From: Paragorgia papillata
Lineage: Eukaryota > Cnidaria > Anthozoa > Scleralcyonacea > Coralliidae
Assembly (NCBI GenBank): GCA_035771165.1
Contig: JAWNZC010000012.1
Coordinates: forward strand, 625,001-689,000
DNA length: 64,000 nt
Reading direction: 5' to 3'
The notes under the pieces were generated by a model. That model made no database searches, was not told where the DNA came from, and was given only the letters and a program-made list of their open reading frames with translations. Shown piece after piece: positions 33,033-43,656 of this stretch (position 1 is the first letter of the stretch; each line of letters starts with the position of its first letter). The position numbers and the translations under genes are program-made.

Positions 33033-34397
33033 ATGGCGGACGAGGAAGAAGACTTCGAGCCGTTGTGCAAACGCTTTCGAAGTGCTCGGAATGCAGGGAT
33101 GAAGAACGAGACTTGTTAGAGAAAGCCATTCCAATATCGACACGCTACAAAAACGCATGGGCCGTTAAATTATTTGATGAGTGGAGATATGCAAGAAAGA
33201 ATAAGTCGGCAGGTTCAGAAGTGACAAGTCTGACCGGAGTTAACTTGGATTACTTCCAGAGTCTTGACTGTAAGTTGGTGGACCTAAGACCTATATCGCT
33301 GAGTTTCTGGGTTGGAAAATTTATCCAAGAGGTGAGAGACAAGAGTTCCAAACGGTATCCGGGTAAAACACTTTACCAGATCGTGGCAAGTTTGAAGCGA
33401 CATTTGGAAGCACATGGCAGAAGCGACGTGAACATGTTGGAGAAAGGCAACAACGTGTATGTTTAACATTGTGATTTCAAATTAAAACAGCTATATTGGA
33501 CTGTTATTGTTGTCTAATGTGTGCTTTTAATGTAGTTTTAGTGGCCTGCGTAGACTCCTGGACGCTGAAATTAAAGATGTACAATCTGAAGGCATTACGA
33601 ACACGAAGCAAGAACGAAAAGCATTTTCTGATACCGAAGAAGAGAAGATGTGGGAACAAGGACTTCTTGGCACGAAATCAGCCAAGACTTTGATGCATAC
33701 GTTATATTTTTATAACGGAAAACTATTTGGTCTCAGGGCTAGTGAGCATAGGTTGCTAAGACTTAAAGATTTTGAACTCGGAGATAACGTCATTAAGTAT
33801 ACTGAGAACATTTGTAAAACCTATCACGGTGGCCTAAAGGATCTGAAAAAAAAGCGCAAAGTGGTTACACATATCTGTCATAAATCAGGAGACGATCACG
33901 GTCGTTGTTTAGTCAAAATGTATAAGATGTATTTTGAGCTTGTACGTGAATTGAGTGTAAGCGCTACCGCTTTTTATTTTCAAGCATTTGAAAGCAAATT
34001 CGGTTATAGAAATACCGTTGTAGGAGTTCATAGCTTGGCCAAAATAGTGCCGACTCTGTGTGAAGCAATTGGAGTTGAAAAGAAAACAAGTCATAGTTTA
34101 CGTATTACATGAGCTACAAAACTGTTTCAAGAGGGTGTCGAAGAAAAGCTTATCCATAGTCGTACTGGTCATATTTCTAGTGCACTTTTCGACTATCAAA
34201 AAGTCAGTGAAGAGCAGGAGCAGGTTGTTTCTAAGGTACTAGGCCCAGTTGAAGGGAAATTTGATACTAGTGAAAATAATAAGAAGAGTGAATGGTCAAC
34301 TTTTAGTGCAGATCAGCGATCAGAATTTGAAATCGACGGGTATCGGCCAATAAATATAAATGGCGCTTGCAATGTAACTATTCATAATTACAAGTAA
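33033..34397 (+). pseudogene. Crypton-type tyrosine recombinase gene, frameshift and internal stop
   Basis: Exon 1 (33033-33456) starts MADEEEDFEPLCKRFRSA, loses frame near 33090, and continues as DLLEKAIPISTRYKNAWAVK... to donor GT then GTATGT. Exon 2 (33536-34397) follows in phase after TAATGTAG. Exon 2 carries the recombinase core: LFGLRASEHRLLRL (first Arg), basic KKKRK, HSLR box (HSLRIT), SRTGH and the candidate nucleophile Tyr in SALFDYQK. An in-frame TGA (34110-34112) falls directly after HSLRIT, and the frame then stays open for 95 codons. Cryptons move by a tyrosine recombinase; this layout is that of the animal DUF3504-type proteins. All catalytic positions are still visible, so decay is recent or the lesions are sequence errors. 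Confidence 0.8.
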
Positions 34398-34696
34398 AAC
34401 ATGTCATAGAGAGTTGTGAATTAAATTGAGTGATAAATTAAAGGAAGTGTGTGGAAATGTGTGAACAATTGATTTGTTTTATTTATTCAAATGGTTCTTG
34501 ACGTAATATTTCAAGTCCTTGGACTGGAAATAATATTTCAAGTCCTCTGCCCAGTACTTCCCTGGTATTTCAAGTCCCTTCACGTGGTGCAATTCAGCGC
34601 TTCTGATTGATTGATTATCTCATGAATTATTAATGAGTTTGAGAAGGTCATTGACCTTGGTCTAGTTACAGACTTGATTGTCTGTTTTGGCAGATG

Positions 34697-34862
34697 TGGT
34701 GGCTCCATACAGTTTCTTGAAAAATGGAAAATACAAGTTTGAGAGTTCAAAACACGTGTATAAATAATTCGGAAAAAGAATAAAACTAAATGTTATGCCT
34801 AGTTAAGCAGTCTGACAATCAAAAACTGTTACCAAATAAATAGCAACAGTTGCTGCTGACTG
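34697..34862. repeat. Fragment of the TTAA fold-back family
   Basis: GGTGGCTCCATACAGTTTCT and the following 150 bp match one arm of the element at 11453-12132. The other arm is missing. Confidence 0.65.
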
Positions 34863-34902
34863 AGGGCTTTCTGTGAGGGCTTGACTGTGAGGGCTTCGCC
34901 AT

Positions 34903-35118
34903 TCAGGGTCTCTTCGCTCGCTTCGCCCTCAGCTGCATCAAACAGAACAGACGCATTAAATTCACCAGACAGTCGTCGTGAAGGGACTTTTCAAGGCGAT
35001 CTACCAAGGCACCTTTTAGTCCAGACTTATCCAAGCCTCTTTTCTCCAGCTCTGCTCGCAAATCAACGACTCGAAGCTGCCCCAACTTTATTCCTCCCAA
35101 CGTGGCCATTTCACTCAT
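34903..35118 (-). CDS. SAP-domain protein fragment
   Basis: From ATG at 35118, the minus strand encodes LRVVDLRAELEKRGLDKSGL and KGALVDRLEKSL, the helix-loop-helix pattern of SAP domains that bind DNA in scaffold-associated proteins. The domain fills residues 11-46 of 71; the remaining tail (MQLRAKRAKRP) is basic and ends at a stop. The frame is also open upstream of this ATG, but that part looks non-coding. Only one small domain is present, so this is either a first exon read past its donor or a fragment carried by a repeat (a fold-back fragment lies 41 bp away). Confidence 0.5.
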   Translation of the reverse strand: MSEMATLGGIKLGQLRVVDLRAELEKRGLDKSGLKGALVDRLEKSLHDDCLVNLMRLFCLMQLRAKRAKRP

Positions 35119-35399
35119 GACAATATCAAATGGCGGCCACCATAGCAAGCATGTATTTAAATTAAGGATTATGATTTTTGTCGCCATTACCCTATTAAAG
35201 TGCCCATAAAAATTAAGGTCACCGTATACCTCCACAGGTAAAGTTTTTTGAAAAAAGTTTTTTTTCATTATTTCCTGTCCGTCCGATCTATATACCTTCT
35301 CAGCCTCGTACCCAGGCACTTTTTGTTCACTACGCCGCCGCGTGTGGCATTGGCTCGCGCAACGCTCGGGCACAGACGCCCATGCTAGCAAATCACGAT

Positions 35400-36670
35400 C
35401 GGAAATGGCGGCTGTCGAGGCTCGCGAAATACGGGCTGACCCGTATTAGCTACGCATGCGTAGAACGAATATCTTGCGTGTAAACGTCATCAATACACGG
35501 CCGACAACTCACTTGGGCCAGCACGCACGTGGACTGCGAAGTGCGAACTGCCCCATAAAGTGACCGATTTTCTGCGATTTTCGATCGTAATTAAAACAGC
35601 GAAGAGAGAGAGCCTGGGACTAGGCTGCCTGACCCTTTACGTTTAACCGTGGTTTAGCGCAGGTCTAATAACCCGCTGGGATACTTCATTTTTTTCTCGC
35701 GCGTCGCGTTTCCTCGTGCGAGAGGATTTTCTCTCGCGCTCGCGCGCTGGGGTAATCAGTTCTGAGAAGAATCGCGATCTACTTCCGTAATATACTCTGC
35801 GTAATACACGCAATATTTAAACATCAACATGGAATGCTCCACAGTCTTCATGTACTTGTGTGTTTCTCTGTCGCATATATGGCTTATACAGCGATTTGTT
35901 TCTCATCAGAGATAAACAAGGTAAGTTAAATCAGTAAGACGTACATATTGTTCTTCTATATACGTACGCCGTCGTATTCAGTGGTTTATAGGAATTTTCT
36001 GCCACAGTGTTGGTTGCGATTCAGCCCAACTTAACTATTTAGTCCAGATTCGAAAGTTGAAATATCTCGATCTATGCTGTCTCACCTTAGCTCTCTTTAG
36101 GCCCGATAAAAAGACGTACTAGAAACATTAATTACTTTGCCAAAATGTATACATCCGACAAATATATTATTGCCATTTCAGGTAGACTTAAGCTTAAATA
36201 GAAGTTCGACAGTTGCATGGTTACGGCTCAAACGTCGAACTTAACTTTCTTCCTGTTGAGACGTTCTACATTTAATTAAAACTATTCGGACATTCCATTT
36301 GGTCGTTTTTGCGAGATGCTACTATTCGAAGTTCGTTTTGTTTTGTAGAGATCTTGAGTCAACCGTGTCCCATGAGGACACTAATAATAAGTGCTCCGAA
36401 AGCTTCAGCAAGCACGTCCTTTCTTTTCTGAATTAGCTTTAAGTTTAGTAATTATTACTTTTATTTTGTAATATTGTAGTTACCGTCAGCTGTAATATAA
36501 TTTGTTAGTTATATTTAGTTAAATTAGGATTTTATTACTGTAATTTACTTGTTAATTTTACATCGGTTGTATGCAACCAGCTTTACCGATTAAAGATACA
36601 GATACAGATACAGATAATAATATGTGGTGGTTTGCTTGGAAAAATATCGGTTTCTTAATTATGTTGTAAT
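35400..36670. other. Non-coding stretch; repeat piece and (GATACA)n
   Basis: 35440-35600 matches 58940-59225 in inverse orientation (for example AATATCTTGCGTGTAAACGT). A short GATACAGATACAGATA run at 36594-36617 looks like a LINE or SINE tail. A 31-codon frame from 35829 stops before a GTAAGT and is not convincing. Confidence 0.4.
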
Positions 36671-36679
36671 GTTGATAAG

Positions 36680-36842
36680 CATGCCCCAGTTAAAACAAAG
36701 CGAGTCGCTTAAGATTACGCAACTTACCTTGGGTCACGAATGATATAAAAAAACTCATGTTTGAACGTGACAGAATGAAAAGAAAGTTTGTTATAACTAA
36801 GAATGATGACTCCAATTACATGGAGATTTTCAGCCCGGGCTG
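36680..36842 (+). pseudogene. LINE linker fragment
   Basis: HAPVKTKRV in one frame and PWVTNDIKKLMFERDRMKRK in another match the segment between endonuclease and reverse transcriptase in CR1/Jockey LINEs. No other LINE part is adjacent. Confidence 0.6.
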
Positions 36843-37039
36843 AATTTCAACCCCATCTTCTTATTAAATCTTTGTATTATTGTGAAAGATTATGTTTATG
36901 TTAAAGTTCATTAAGAAATCGACGACGGACGCAAGAACAATACTTGTCATAAGAAAACCACGTGGGGTGTAAGTGATAGAGATTATTGTGATGTGTTTTG
37001 TAATCAAGACCAGAGATATAGCGAGATCGACAAAAATAG

Positions 37040-37481
37040 TGACTGTGATTTGAGACCATTAAACGTAATTTTTATATATCCTTCGAGCGTCTGTTTTGTT
37101 TGGGACCGAGTCGAGCATTTCCCGACAAAGTGGCACCTCCGACGGCATCAAAACAGTGATCGAGAAACTAACACAAATCGAGATGGAGACGCTAGAAGGA
37201 TTGTCGAAGGCACTCGAGACAAAGATCAACATGTTGCGGTTTACACAAGAAGACGTACCAAAAACGCTAAAGAAGGCTCATTTGCCGTCAATGGAAAGGT
37301 TGCGCGCAACGTACTAAAGGATAAAGTGGAAGAAGTCCACGAACTCGAAGTGAAAGTGACCGAAATTAAGATCGAGAAAGGCGCAAACGCCGACAAAATC
37401 CGAAAAGAAAACGAGGAAATTAAAACCAACATAGATGCAATATAGGCCGGCGGCTGTGGGTCAAAAACTAGCCTAGAAATG
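37040..37481 (+). pseudogene. BEL/Pao gag, N-terminal part
   Basis: Two overlapping frames (37096-37317 and a second through 37445) give a Lys/Glu-rich coiled coil: LSKALETKINMLRFTQEDVP, then DKVEEVHELEVKVTEIKIEK. A frame break sits near 37280. The coil is cut by the insertion starting at 37482 and resumes at about 50335 (VSELDAAIKQAKQHLATLMR), so the two pieces are one disrupted gag. No 5' LTR could be identified upstream. Confidence 0.6.
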
Positions 37482-37940
37482 AAGTTTCGCTGGACACATT
37501 TAAAGAATAAGATTTATTTAGTGAAAATGCATTTAAATGCGATGCAGATGCCAAATCAACTAATTGGCCCCGGAGTTAACAACCAGTTTGGTCAAAAAGG
37601 GGGGTGTGCTAAATAATGACGTCATCTGTTGTTGGAAAAAATATAAATTTTGGAAATCTGCAAGTTAAACATTTCTGCCAGATAGATCTATATAAGTAGA
37701 CAAAAAAACTCAATTGCGCTAATTACTTTCAGTCATTCGTTACAGAAATATTGTACACCAAAATTTTGAAAATTGCTGACTAAGCATTTCTTGTTTGTTT
37801 TATATGTCCAAATGGTTCATTTCAAAGCCTTTATTTTTCTACCAGTAAAGTTCCTGTTAACAGATCATCTCTTAGAGAAAGGCTTAAGATATTTACATAG
37901 CACTAGTATCTTTAATTCGGCACTCCAGTGTGTGCATCAA

Positions 37941-38511
37941 AAGATGGTAAATTTCTTTTAAAAATGTGGAGTAAAATTTGGAGAGCAAGCAAAAATTAGA
38001 TTTTCTGCCACACTCCTAAGCATTCAATGAATCATCCAGATCCTTAAAAATTAAGCGTAGTATCAAAATGCCACTTCAATCAATAGTATATCAAAGCAAA
38101 AGAACAACTAAACGCTTATTTTGTAGTACAATGACCTTCTGAGGTGCCTAAAAACTGGACAATTAAAATAGTTGTGGCAGAAATGAAGAAATAATTAGCA
38201 ACATTTCCTGTTTTTCTCCTAGACATTTAATTTTAACTTGATTTCCACAGTTTGTCGATTACCATTTTAAGAGAAAAACTATCATCCTTTAATGATTTGT
38301 TGTGAACCTGCGAGGTTTTGACCAAAATTACCCCCCATGGGCTTAAAATGATCCTGAATGATCCCTTTTTAAAATGAGACCTTTATAAAGATATGCCATG
38401 AAGTATTACCCGAGCTGACCTGAATTCCCGGATGTTAAAATCGAGGTTAAAATCCCGTGAGAATCATGGCGTATGGACAAGAACAAAATGGCTTTTATTT
38501 GCCAATATATA
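37941..38511. other. Interior of element X, left part
   Basis: Non-coding. The last ~55 bp (TGGCTTTTATTTGCCAATAT) match 58555-58600, showing this DNA is itself a dispersed repeat. Confidence 0.5.
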
Positions 38512-38727
38512 CTGCGATTCCCAGTTGAGTTTGGAACGCCTATAGTTTTGTCGTAATGTTTCGACGTTTGAACAAACAGTTTTGACGTAATGCGAGGCAT
38601 GTTGTCAAGGCGTGGCCAAGTTGTTGTCAAGCAGTTCTATATTGTGATTCATCACTAGTTGTCAACTTGACTGACTTTCTCATCGCTTTGTCTTGCTGTT
38701 TAATAGCGCCAAAACTACACAAACTAC

Positions 38728-38832
38728 ATGGATAGAGTAAGCACAAGAGGAAGAACGTACGTGAAAGGTCGCGCTTTAGGAAATGACTTGCGAAGTCTAA
38801 TTATTGACGAAATAATTATTGGTGGTGGCGAC
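38728..38832 (+). pseudogene. Tc1-like transposase N-terminal piece, left arm
   Basis: ATG at 38728 opens MDRVSTRGRTYVKGRALGND and continues LRSLIIDEIIIGGGD, the first helix-turn-helix of a paired-like DNA-binding domain. It is interrupted by the hAT MITE at 38833, resumes with SETG, and then diverges from the right arm. Confidence 0.65.
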
Positions 38833-39547
38833 CAGTGCCGTATTAACCATATGGCTGAAGTGGCTTATGCCACGGGCCCCGCGCTTTTAGGGGCCCCGCG
38901 CTTTGCTCAGTTTCGATTTTTTAGCGCGGGGCCCAAAAAGTGTGGGGCCCCAAAAACCGCAAGGCCACGTACAAAAGTAAAAAAAACGATGCTCCAAAAT
39001 TAAAAAAAGAGGTACCGCAAATGAAAAAGCGAGGCGCCGGGGCCCCAAAACTCAAAAAACAGGCCCCCAAAACAAAACAAAAACCGAGCCCCAAAAATAA
39101 AAAAGCAAGAACCCATAAATAAAAAAGCGAGCTAGGCCCCAAAACTAAAAAAAGCAAGAACCCATAAATAAACTAGCGAGGCCCCAAAACTAAAAAAAAG
39201 CAAGAACCCATAAATAAAAAAGCTATAGCGAGGCCCCAAAAATAAAAAAAGCAAGATACCATAAATAAAAAAGCTAGGGAGGCCCCAAAAATAAAAAAAG
39301 CAGGCCGGAACCATAAATAAAAAAGCGAGGCCCCAAAAATGAAAAAGCGAGAACCCAAAAGTCAAAAAGAGCCACAATAAGCGAGGCGCTGTTGCCACAA
39401 ATACAGATGCGTCCAAGAAAAGTGCAACGGCCGGAAAAATTAAAAATTGCAGTTAAATTGCCTGGGAAACCTGAATTCACAGGGGGGGTCAAGGGGCCCC
39501 GCGCTGATAATATGCCACGGGCCCCGCGAACCGTTAATCCGGCCCTG
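38833..39547. mobile_element. hAT MITE copy A (8-bp TSD), 715 bp
   Basis: CAGTGCCGTATTAACC to GGTTAATCCGGCCCTG-type ends (CAG...CTG), flanked by GTGGCGAC at 38825-38832 and 39548-39555, the hAT signature. The interior is a degenerate tandem of about 45-bp units with GGCCCCAAAA and ATAAAAAAGC. The copy at 55772-56485 is almost identical. Frames inside are repeat artefacts. Confidence 0.9.
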
Positions 39548-39700
39548 GTGGCGACTCAGAGACCGGTTTAAATATAAAGGTAATTTATAAACAACTGTGT
39601 GTATATATCATGTAACTTCAGTAAATCGTTCATTAGCAACGGTAGTAATCTTTTTGTGCGTGTACTCTTTTCCTGTTAACATTCGGCAATGAAGCGTTCT

Positions 39701-40335
39701 TTATAGTGCCGAACGAGATGTCCCGCCAAATATATCACCATATTTATCAAGTTCTCTAAGCAGTTCCCGATTTGATATGCTTGGGTTTGCACTAACTAGA
39801 GACTCTATAAATTCGAGATCTCCTTGGCTAAGGTGACTTGGATTTCCTCCTTTGTGTGGACGTGGATTTATCGTTTTATTATTGCAAAAAGCAACCCAAA
39901 GGTTTTTAACCGTCGTGTTACTGACTTTAAATTTTTCTGCTACAGTTTTGAAGTTCCCGTTGAAATAACCGGTCTCTGAGTCGCTGCCACCAATAATTAT
40001 TTCGTCAATAATTAGACTTCGCAAGTCATTTCCTAAAGCGCGACCTTTCACGTATTTATACCAAAACCGATGATGCGCGGCGTGGCCCAAAATAAACATG
40101 TCATGTTTTTCCCTGAAAATCCGTCTGCATTCCTTAGCCTTTGAAATTGACACCGTGAGATCACTGCAATATGATTGGTCATTTGCAACTTTTGAATTAT
40201 CCAGCCAAAAAGGTTTAGGAATGCAGACGGATTCGTCAATGTTTTGGACAGAAATCATGACGTGATTTTTTTGGGCCATGCCGTGCATCATCGGCTTTGG
40301 TAATACGTTCTTCCTCTTGTGCTTACTCTATCCAT
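39701..40335 (-). pseudogene. Tc1-like transposase DNA-binding domain, right arm
   Basis: Minus strand: MDRVSTRGRTY from 40335 is split by a MITE (40055-40303) and continues VKGRALGNDLRSLIIDEIII, FKTVAEKFKVSNTTVKNLW, PRPHKGG (a GRPR-like linker) and FIESLVSANPSISNRELL. That is two helix-turn-helix units, as in Tc1/IS630 transposases. It then stops at 39701 before any DDE residues, so only the DNA-binding half remains. The ORF that runs through the MITE is a chance read-through. Confidence 0.75.
40055..40303. mobile_element. MITE inside the transposase frame (TA target)
   Basis: ACCAAAACCGATGATGCGCG and its inverse form ~34-bp ends. TA lies on both sides (40053-40054, 40304-40305). The uninterrupted sequence ACGTACGTGAAAGG is preserved in the left arm at 38756, which fixes the insertion point. 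Confidence 0.7.
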
Positions 40336-40480
40336 GTAGTTTGTGTAGTTTTGACGCTATTAAACAGCAAGACAAAGCAATGAGAAAGCCAGTCAAGTTG
40401 ACAACTTACGGTGGCTCACAAGTGCAACACCGAAAATTAAAAGAAAACCTAATTAAACTTAATTAAAATTAACAACATCA

Positions 40481-40640
40481 AATTCAAATTCACAACACCG
40501 AATTCCAATTCACAACACCGAATTCCAATTAACAACACCGAATTCCAATTCACAACACCGAATTCAAATTCACAACACCGAATTCCAATTAACAACACCG
40601 AATTCAAATTCACAACACCGAATTCAAATTCACAACACCG
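40481..40640 (+). repeat. Subterminal 20-bp tandem array, left
   Basis: Eight consecutive 20-bp units of the type AATTCAAATTCACAACACCG, varying at a few positions. Ends 65 bp before the transposase ATG. Subterminal arrays in DNA transposons usually bind transposase; here they could also drive expression (inference). Confidence 0.95.
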
Positions 40641-40704
40641 AATTCTGAATTTTAAAACAACACCGAAATTCAGCTTGCTGAATTTACGTAAACAATTCAC
40701 AGTG

Positions 40705-41923
40705 ATGTCAAACATGGCGGCTGTATTGAATTGTGAGACTTGCGAAACCAAAGTAGCGTTGGATGATAACTTCTGTGGTTCTTGTGGCACCCGACTTTCT
40801 CGTGAGACGGCTGCTCTGAAATACTATTTTAAACAGGGATACGAATACGACGTGATCCTGGAATTTTTGTCCAAATTTCACGGTATTTCCATGTGTCTAA
40901 GGACGCTGAAGAACCGACTGATGATGCTTGGTCTCTGCCGAAAATCCATGGACTTCAACGAACAAGAAGTACGGGCACGAATTCAACGAGAAATAGATGG
41001 TCCGGGTTGTATGTCTGGTTATCGAGGTATGTGGCACACTCTAAGGGAAGGTTACATGGTACCCAGGGGGATAGTCGAGAGTTTGTTGAAAGAACTAGAT
41101 CCCGAAGGATGTGAAAGAAGACGCGCGCACCGTCTGAAAAGAAGAGCTTATGTTAATCAAGGACCAAATTACTGTTGGCACTTAGATGGATACGACAAAC
41201 TCAAACCATATGGGTTTCCCATTCATGGGTGTATCGACGGTTTTAGTCGCAAGATGTTGTGGTTGAAGTTATCAAGATCGAATAACAATCCACAAGTTAT
41301 ATTGAAATTCTATTTGGATACTGTTAGAGAGTACGGGGGGTGTCCCAAAAAACTAAGAACTGACTTAGGTACAGAGAATGGCCTTGTTGCAGCTGCACAG
41401 TGTTATTTTACAGATAATGAAGAATCCCACATATATGGTACTTCTCAACATAACCAACGAATTGAAGGGTGGTGGTCATATTTTAGGCGAAGTAGAACCA
41501 GGTGGTGGATGAATTTTTTCAAGGATTTAATGGAGCGTGCAGTGTGTATTAGTGCAAATCAACTTGAAATGGAGTGTTTATGGTTCTGTTTTTCCAGTTT
41601 AATCCAGCAAGATTTTGGATCATGTTAAAGACCACTGGAATACACATTATATTCGCAGATCAAGGCATGACACAGTTCCTGGGAGACCTGATGAACTATT
41701 TTATCTGCCTGAAATGCACAATGCTGAAGATTACTTACAAGTTGTAAATGAGCAGCAATGTTATCATGTTTCAGAAAACTATCCAAACACCCAGGAAGAT
41801 GCAAATGAATATGAGGAGTACTTCAACTATGTGATGGATCAATGTGGTCTGAGCCAACCTCACAACTGGAGGGAAGGTTTGGAATTATACCATCTTCTCA
41901 AAAATCATGGAAATGACCAGTAA
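40705..41923 (+). pseudogene. DDE integrase-like transposase of the 8.55-kb element (one frameshift)
   Basis: ATG at 40705 starts a protein with an N-terminal zinc ribbon (Cys10, 13, 24, 27; CETC ... FCGSCG), a helical DNA-binding region (residues 35-145) and an rve-type catalytic core: HLDGYDKL (Asp161), RTDLGTEN (Asp220) and NQRIEGWW (Glu254), giving Asp-58-Asp-33-Glu spacing. The frame breaks at about 41614 in a T4 run. The following frame carries the expected C-terminal part (DHVKDHWNTHYIRRSRHDTV, GRPDELFYLPEMHN) to a stop at 41923. All three catalytic acids are present. It would cut and join transposon ends; a working product needs the frameshift to be a sequencing error or bypassed. Confidence 0.8.
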
Positions 41924-43656
41924 CCCATTAACCCGCAAACCAGCCAAAGGTGCTCATTTTACTGTATGATTTTATTCCATAAAATGCCAGACAATTTTAC
42001 TAATGTCAAAGGGAAACCCATTGTAGGTTCCTCCTTTACCAGGCACATTTGCCATTATTTTTCTGACAATTTTATTTGTTTATGGAAAACGTCATGGTAA
42101 GTTGCAGGGTAGCAGAGAAGGGGGGGGGGGGGGGGGGGGGCAAAGGGGTAATTTGCACCTCACCCATTGCCATTTGGGGCTCACAAAAATTCCTACTGAA
42201 AAATTAAGTATAATTATTACATAAGCATATTATGTACCAGGGGTTAATGGGTTAAAGGCATTAGCAAAATATGCAGTGTACATGTAATTACGGTATATAG
42301 TCATTTTTATTCCTAGTTACATTTCCAAATTTGTTGAATATCAGGATCCAAAATGACTCTTTGTTTGTTTTGCTTTATTCTCTATATGATAATGTAGTTT
42401 CATATTGTGGTGTTAAAATAATGTAAAAAATCAACAAACAATATAAAATTAATGAAAACTATAAGTAGATGGTATATTATCGCTTTGCTATTACTCTATG
42501 TATAATACAATTCATTACATCAAGTCAACCAATTGAAGATCTCAGAAGGTTCACTGTCCATTGTCCAACCAAAGAGGATATTAAAAACAATAGGTTATGA
42601 AGTAGTGAAAGACTCATGTCCATAGTTGTTTTTTTTTTATATAACTTCATTACCAGCATAGAAAACAGACATAACTCTTGGTAATTAACAAACTCAAACG
42701 TTTATATGGTCAGGAAACCCAGCAAACTTCAAAGCATCTACAGTATAATGAGCTGTGATTTTAAGTTGTAATGATCCGGACCATGCACAAACCTTTTGTT
42801 TCTTGCTTAATAATATTTAAATTAACATGGTTGAGTGAATAATCCCAAATGCTGCTATTGGGTGATGGCTTCATTATACTAAAATTTGTAGTGCTCACTG
42901 TGCACAAGTTTGCATAAACGTGAACAAAAAGTTAGAACAGAGATTTACGCTGAGTTTCCTGACCATATATCTCTATTGACTATGCAATTACATATCTTTT
43001 TCTTTATTTACCAGACCTTGGTTAGACCGTATGATGTGTAAAGTGGCTATGCAATGAAATTTTCAAGTTGGTGAAAATAGTATACAATTATTGGATGAGG
43101 TTGAGCAATTGATAGCTTGTTCTATCAAGGTCAGAAAATTCGAATTTTAGGACTTCACTTATTCACGTTTAAGTTGTCGAATATCGACGAAGACTTGAAT
43201 GACAAATAAATAAAGTCAAGCATGGCTTCAATTCTGCATATATTGAGACAGACCTTATGAATAAATTTTACACACCTTGGTAACCACTGTCCCACTCTCG
43301 TTCAGTTTTCGAAATAGTGTTTTGAACACTTATAGTTTAAATTGTTTCAATAACAATTAGTTGTAGAATAAAATATGTCTCAACTCTTGGGGCCAGACGA
43401 GTGGTTTTTAAGTGGGAAATAAACATACTTCCCTCCAATTATTCACCTTAAAACTTTCAGAATGAACAGAAAAACTTTCAAAATCTACTAGTTATTTTCT
43501 CCAATTTGAAAATGTAATTGCAAAGGCACTTTAAAGTCATCTTGAAAACTCCTTAGTAATGTCACATGCTGTAAGTTTTTTTAGGAACTGAATAGAAACA
43601 GTAATTTAATATTTGGCTTATTATATGCTTGTTCAAGCAAAAATGAAGCCTTTGCT
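41924..43656. other. Spacer between the convergent transposon genes
   Basis: About 1.7 kb with no supported frame on either strand, AT-rich, with a G21 run at 42120-42140. Probably the 3' UTRs of both genes. Confidence 0.5.

Noticed and set aside
35829..35930. Possible signal-peptide-like exon (MECSTVFMYLCVSLSHIW) before a GTAAGT
   Set aside because: The frame hits a stop before the donor, and no next exon was found.
38921..39492. Several 60-94 codon frames inside hAT MITE copy A (and the same at 55860-56502)
   Set aside because: Both strands are open because of A-rich degenerate tandem repeats; identical frames in copy B reflect recent duplication, not selection.
39701..40291. 196-codon frame as one protein
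   Set aside because: Its first ~75 codons are translated MITE sequence (40055-40303); only the part from VKGRALGND on is transposase.
40481..40640. 20-bp tandem array as a CRISPR-like or satellite array
   Set aside because: Units are head-to-tail without spacers and have an inverse partner at 48621-48880, so they are subterminal transposon repeats.
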